Source: Oscillospiraceae bacterium (lineage in GTDB: Bacteria; Bacillota; Clostridia; Oscillospirales; CAG-272). Taken from it: DNA of 35,735 nucleotides. The DNA is taken from assembly GCA_015064505.1 (NCBI GenBank), contig SVSB01000029.1, positions 1-35,735 on the forward strand. The letters run 5' to 3'. Made by a program: the position numbers and the translations under genes. Of this stretch, positions 34,079 through 35,735 are shown piece by piece. How positions within the stretch are numbered: position 1 is the first letter of the stretch; every line of letters begins with the position of its first letter. The notes beneath the pieces were generated by a model. The model ran no database searches. It saw nothing but the letters and a program-made list of their open reading frames with translations, and was not told the DNA's origin.

Positions 34079-35566
34079 ATGAAAAAGATCTTTGCTCTCA
34101 TTTTTGCGGTTCTTATGCTGTGCGGCTCATTCGTTGGCTGTGCCGAGGAACCGCCCGCACCCGACACCGAACCTCCCGCAACGGTCACCACGGACGCTCC
34201 CGTAGTAACCGATCCTCCCGTAACCACCGTATATCCCGATATCCCCGAGGAGGTGGATTACGAATCCTATCAGTTCAACATTTTCGTAAACGTACACAGC
34301 ACCAATTACTCCGATTTCGATCTTGAAAATCCGGGCTACGACGTTGTTAACGAGGCTGCCTTCAAGCGCAATATGTTGGTTGAAGAGACCCTGAATATCA
34401 GCATAGTGCCCTTCTTCCAATCAGGCTCCGCCTTCAAAACCGGCCCCGGTTCCGAAATAATGGGCAAGGATTACACCGCAGGCGACTCCAGCTACGATCT
34501 TTGCTCCATAGGTGCTTGGCAGGGTCCCGTGGTTGCACAGAATAAATACGCAATGAACCTGTACGAGGTTCCCTATATCGATCTTGAAAGACCCTGGTGG
34601 GATCAGCGCGCTGCCTCCGACCTTGGAATAGGCGGAAAGATGTACTTCACCACCGGTGAAATAGGACTTAAGGATAATCTTGCAACTCACTGTATCGTAT
34701 TCTCCAAGACTCTGGCTGAGGAAAAGGGAATAAAGGACATTTACGAGCTCGTTCTCAGCAGAAAGTGGACCTGGGATAAATTTGAAGAGTATACTCGTAT
34801 GGTATCCGAGGACGTCAACGGTGACGACGTTATGGATATTAACGACCGCTTCGGTCTGCTTTGCTGGAATGATGCGTTCCAGGCAAGCTTTGGCGCGGCA
34901 AGAACCGGTATCGGCATGGTAAACGACGAAGGACTTCTGGAGCTCACCCTTTACAGCGAGCGCAATAACGATCTTGCCAACCGTATCTGCGAGCTTATGT
35001 TTGATAAGAACGTAAGCCTTAACCATATCAACCAAACGGGCATAGAATCCTCCACCATTATATCAACCATGTTCCCCAACGGTCAGGCGCTGTTCCTTAC
35101 CACCCTGTTCAACAATCTTATCCTCCTTCGCGACAGCGATATGGACTACGGTATCATTCCTCTTCCCATGTATAACGAGGAGCAGGGCGAGTACGGCGGA
35201 TACGTTGGACCCACCTATTCATCCTTCTGGGCAATTGAAACCTACGTTGAGGATCTGGATCGCACCGGTATAGTTACCGAGCTGCTTGCATACGAATCCA
35301 TGCAGCTCCTTACCCCCGCTTATTACGAATATACTCTTAAGGGCAGAGAGGTGCGCGATGACGAGAGCATCGAATGCCTTGAGATAATCTTTGCAAACCG
35401 TTCTTACGATCCCGGTATTCTTTACGAGATCGGCGGTTATACGGGCAAGCTGACCAATATGATGAAGAGCAACGTAAACACCTTCCAGCAGATCTATAAT
35501 ATGTCCGAGCGCGCGGCTAATATAGGTATAAAGCAGGTAAACAACAAGCTCGTAGACAAAGAGTAA
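34079..35566 (+). CDS. Extracellular solute-binding lipoprotein, second copy
   Basis: This protein of about 495 residues has a signal peptide with lipobox FVGC, a Thr/Pro linker, and a substrate-binding fold homologous to the lipoprotein at 27945. Common marks include the PWWDQ block, RKWTWDKF, the calcium-loop-like DVNGDDVMDINDRFG, and DDESIECLEIIFANRSYDPG near the end. The ATG at 34079 follows CAGGAGGT; longer in-frame starts overlap the promoter. Sequence divergence from the first copy suggests a different or broader ligand. No transporter membrane components follow within the window. Confidence 0.88.
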   Translation: MKKIFALIFAVLMLCGSFVGCAEEPPAPDTEPPATVTTDAPVVTDPPVTTVYPDIPEEVDYESYQFNIFVNVHSTNYSDFDLENPGYDVVNEAAFKRNMLVEETLNISIVPFFQSGSAFKTGPGSEIMGKDYTAGDSSYDLCSIGAWQGPVVAQNKYAMNLYEVPYIDLERPWWDQRAASDLGIGGKMYFTTGEIGLKDNLATHCIVFSKTLAEEKGIKDIYELVLSRKWTWDKFEEYTRMVSEDVNGDDVMDINDRFGLLCWNDAFQASFGAARTGIGMVNDEGLLELTLYSERNNDLANRICELMFDKNVSLNHINQTGIESSTIISTMFPNGQALFLTTLFNNLILLRDSDMDYGIIPLPMYNEEQGEYGGYVGPTYSSFWAIETYVEDLDRTGIVTELLAYESMQLLTPAYYEYTLKGREVRDDESIECLEIIFANRSYDPGILYEIGGYTGKLTNMMKSNVNTFQQIYNMSERAANIGIKQVNNKLVDKE

Positions 35567-35574
35567 GGAAATAA

Positions 35575-35614
35575 TAAAAGCACCGCAGAGAATTTCTTCT
35601 CTGCGGTGCTCAGT
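35575..35614 (-). terminator. Hairpin downstream of the second solute-binding lipoprotein
   Basis: A perfect 14-bp stem (35579-35592 with 35597-35610) has its T-run on the minus-strand side (TTTTATT). On the plus strand no T-run follows, so it may protect the 3' end or serve a convergent gene beyond the window. Confidence 0.7.
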
Positions 35615-35617
35615 CTG

Positions 35618-35662
35618 TCGAAAAACGCCCATCACGCGAGAGCGATGGTGGGCGTTTTTGTG
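35618..35662 (+). terminator. Second terminator near window end
   Basis: Arms 35621-35635 and 35642-35659 pair over an outer AAAAACGCCCA/TGGGCGTTTTT block, with mismatches inside, and T-runs occur on both strands. The remaining bases to 35735 hold nothing recognisable. Confidence 0.75.
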
Positions 35663-35735
35663 TATTTGAAGCAAAAAAGGGAAAGAAAAGCAAAGAAATC
35701 GAAGGGATGGTTATCTCTCCATTTTCTTTTAGCGA

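Overview
The window looks like chromosomal DNA from an anaerobic Clostridia-type Firmicute, probably an uncultured gut lineage. The grounds are a complete Rnf complex in the clostridial gene order C-D-G-E-A-B, a glycyl radical enzyme with its radical-SAM activase, an anaerobic sulfatase-maturase-type radical SAM protein, many lipoproteins with Thr/Pro/Ala/Asp linkers, strong AGGAGG-type ribosome sites and near-consensus sigma-A promoters. This assignment is inferred from gene content. No rRNA, tRNA, CRISPR array or transposase gene was seen.

Layout. 1-2110: a long inverted repeat, then an acylating acetaldehyde dehydrogenase and 4-hydroxy-2-oxovalerate aldolase pair, ended by a terminator. 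2160-8264: a glycyl radical enzyme, its activase, and a large lipoprotein that combines a calcineurin-like phosphoesterase with an SGNH hydrolase. 8327-10888 (minus strand): an NAD-dependent epimerase-like protein and a type I glutamine synthetase. 11137-20199: a redox region with a duplicated FMN_bind-like lipoprotein, a radical SAM/SPASM protein (minus), and an apbE-rnfCDGEAB operon in which ApbE would attach FMN to RnfD and RnfG. 20289-22411: a NusG-II-domain protein, a Gx-family membrane protein and an M28 peptidase. 22591-24656: a more AT-rich gap gene with an XRE regulator, closed by a very strong terminator. 24725-25951 (minus): an AAA/DUF4143 ATPase under a promoter flanked by palindromes.

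26224-35566 is the most unusual part. Two AraC-type regulators are each fused to a sialidase/BNR-type beta-propeller domain, in opposite domain orders. The first is followed by a solute-binding lipoprotein. The second overlaps, by four bases, the start of an exported, membrane-anchored sialidase-like protein whose propeller is clearly related to the one inside the regulator. A second, homologous solute-binding lipoprotein follows. The two regulator promoters share a 14-bp element (13/14 identical) placed just upstream of a TTGTGA -35 box. I infer a glycan sensing and uptake locus in which a glycosidase-like propeller has been recruited as the regulator's ligand domain. No permease, nan-type sialic acid catabolism gene or sulfatase lies in the window, so the substrate is unknown. 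A broken SGNH hydrolase (29576-29895) sits at the left edge of the AT-richer segment carrying the second regulator, which suggests that segment was inserted or rearranged there.
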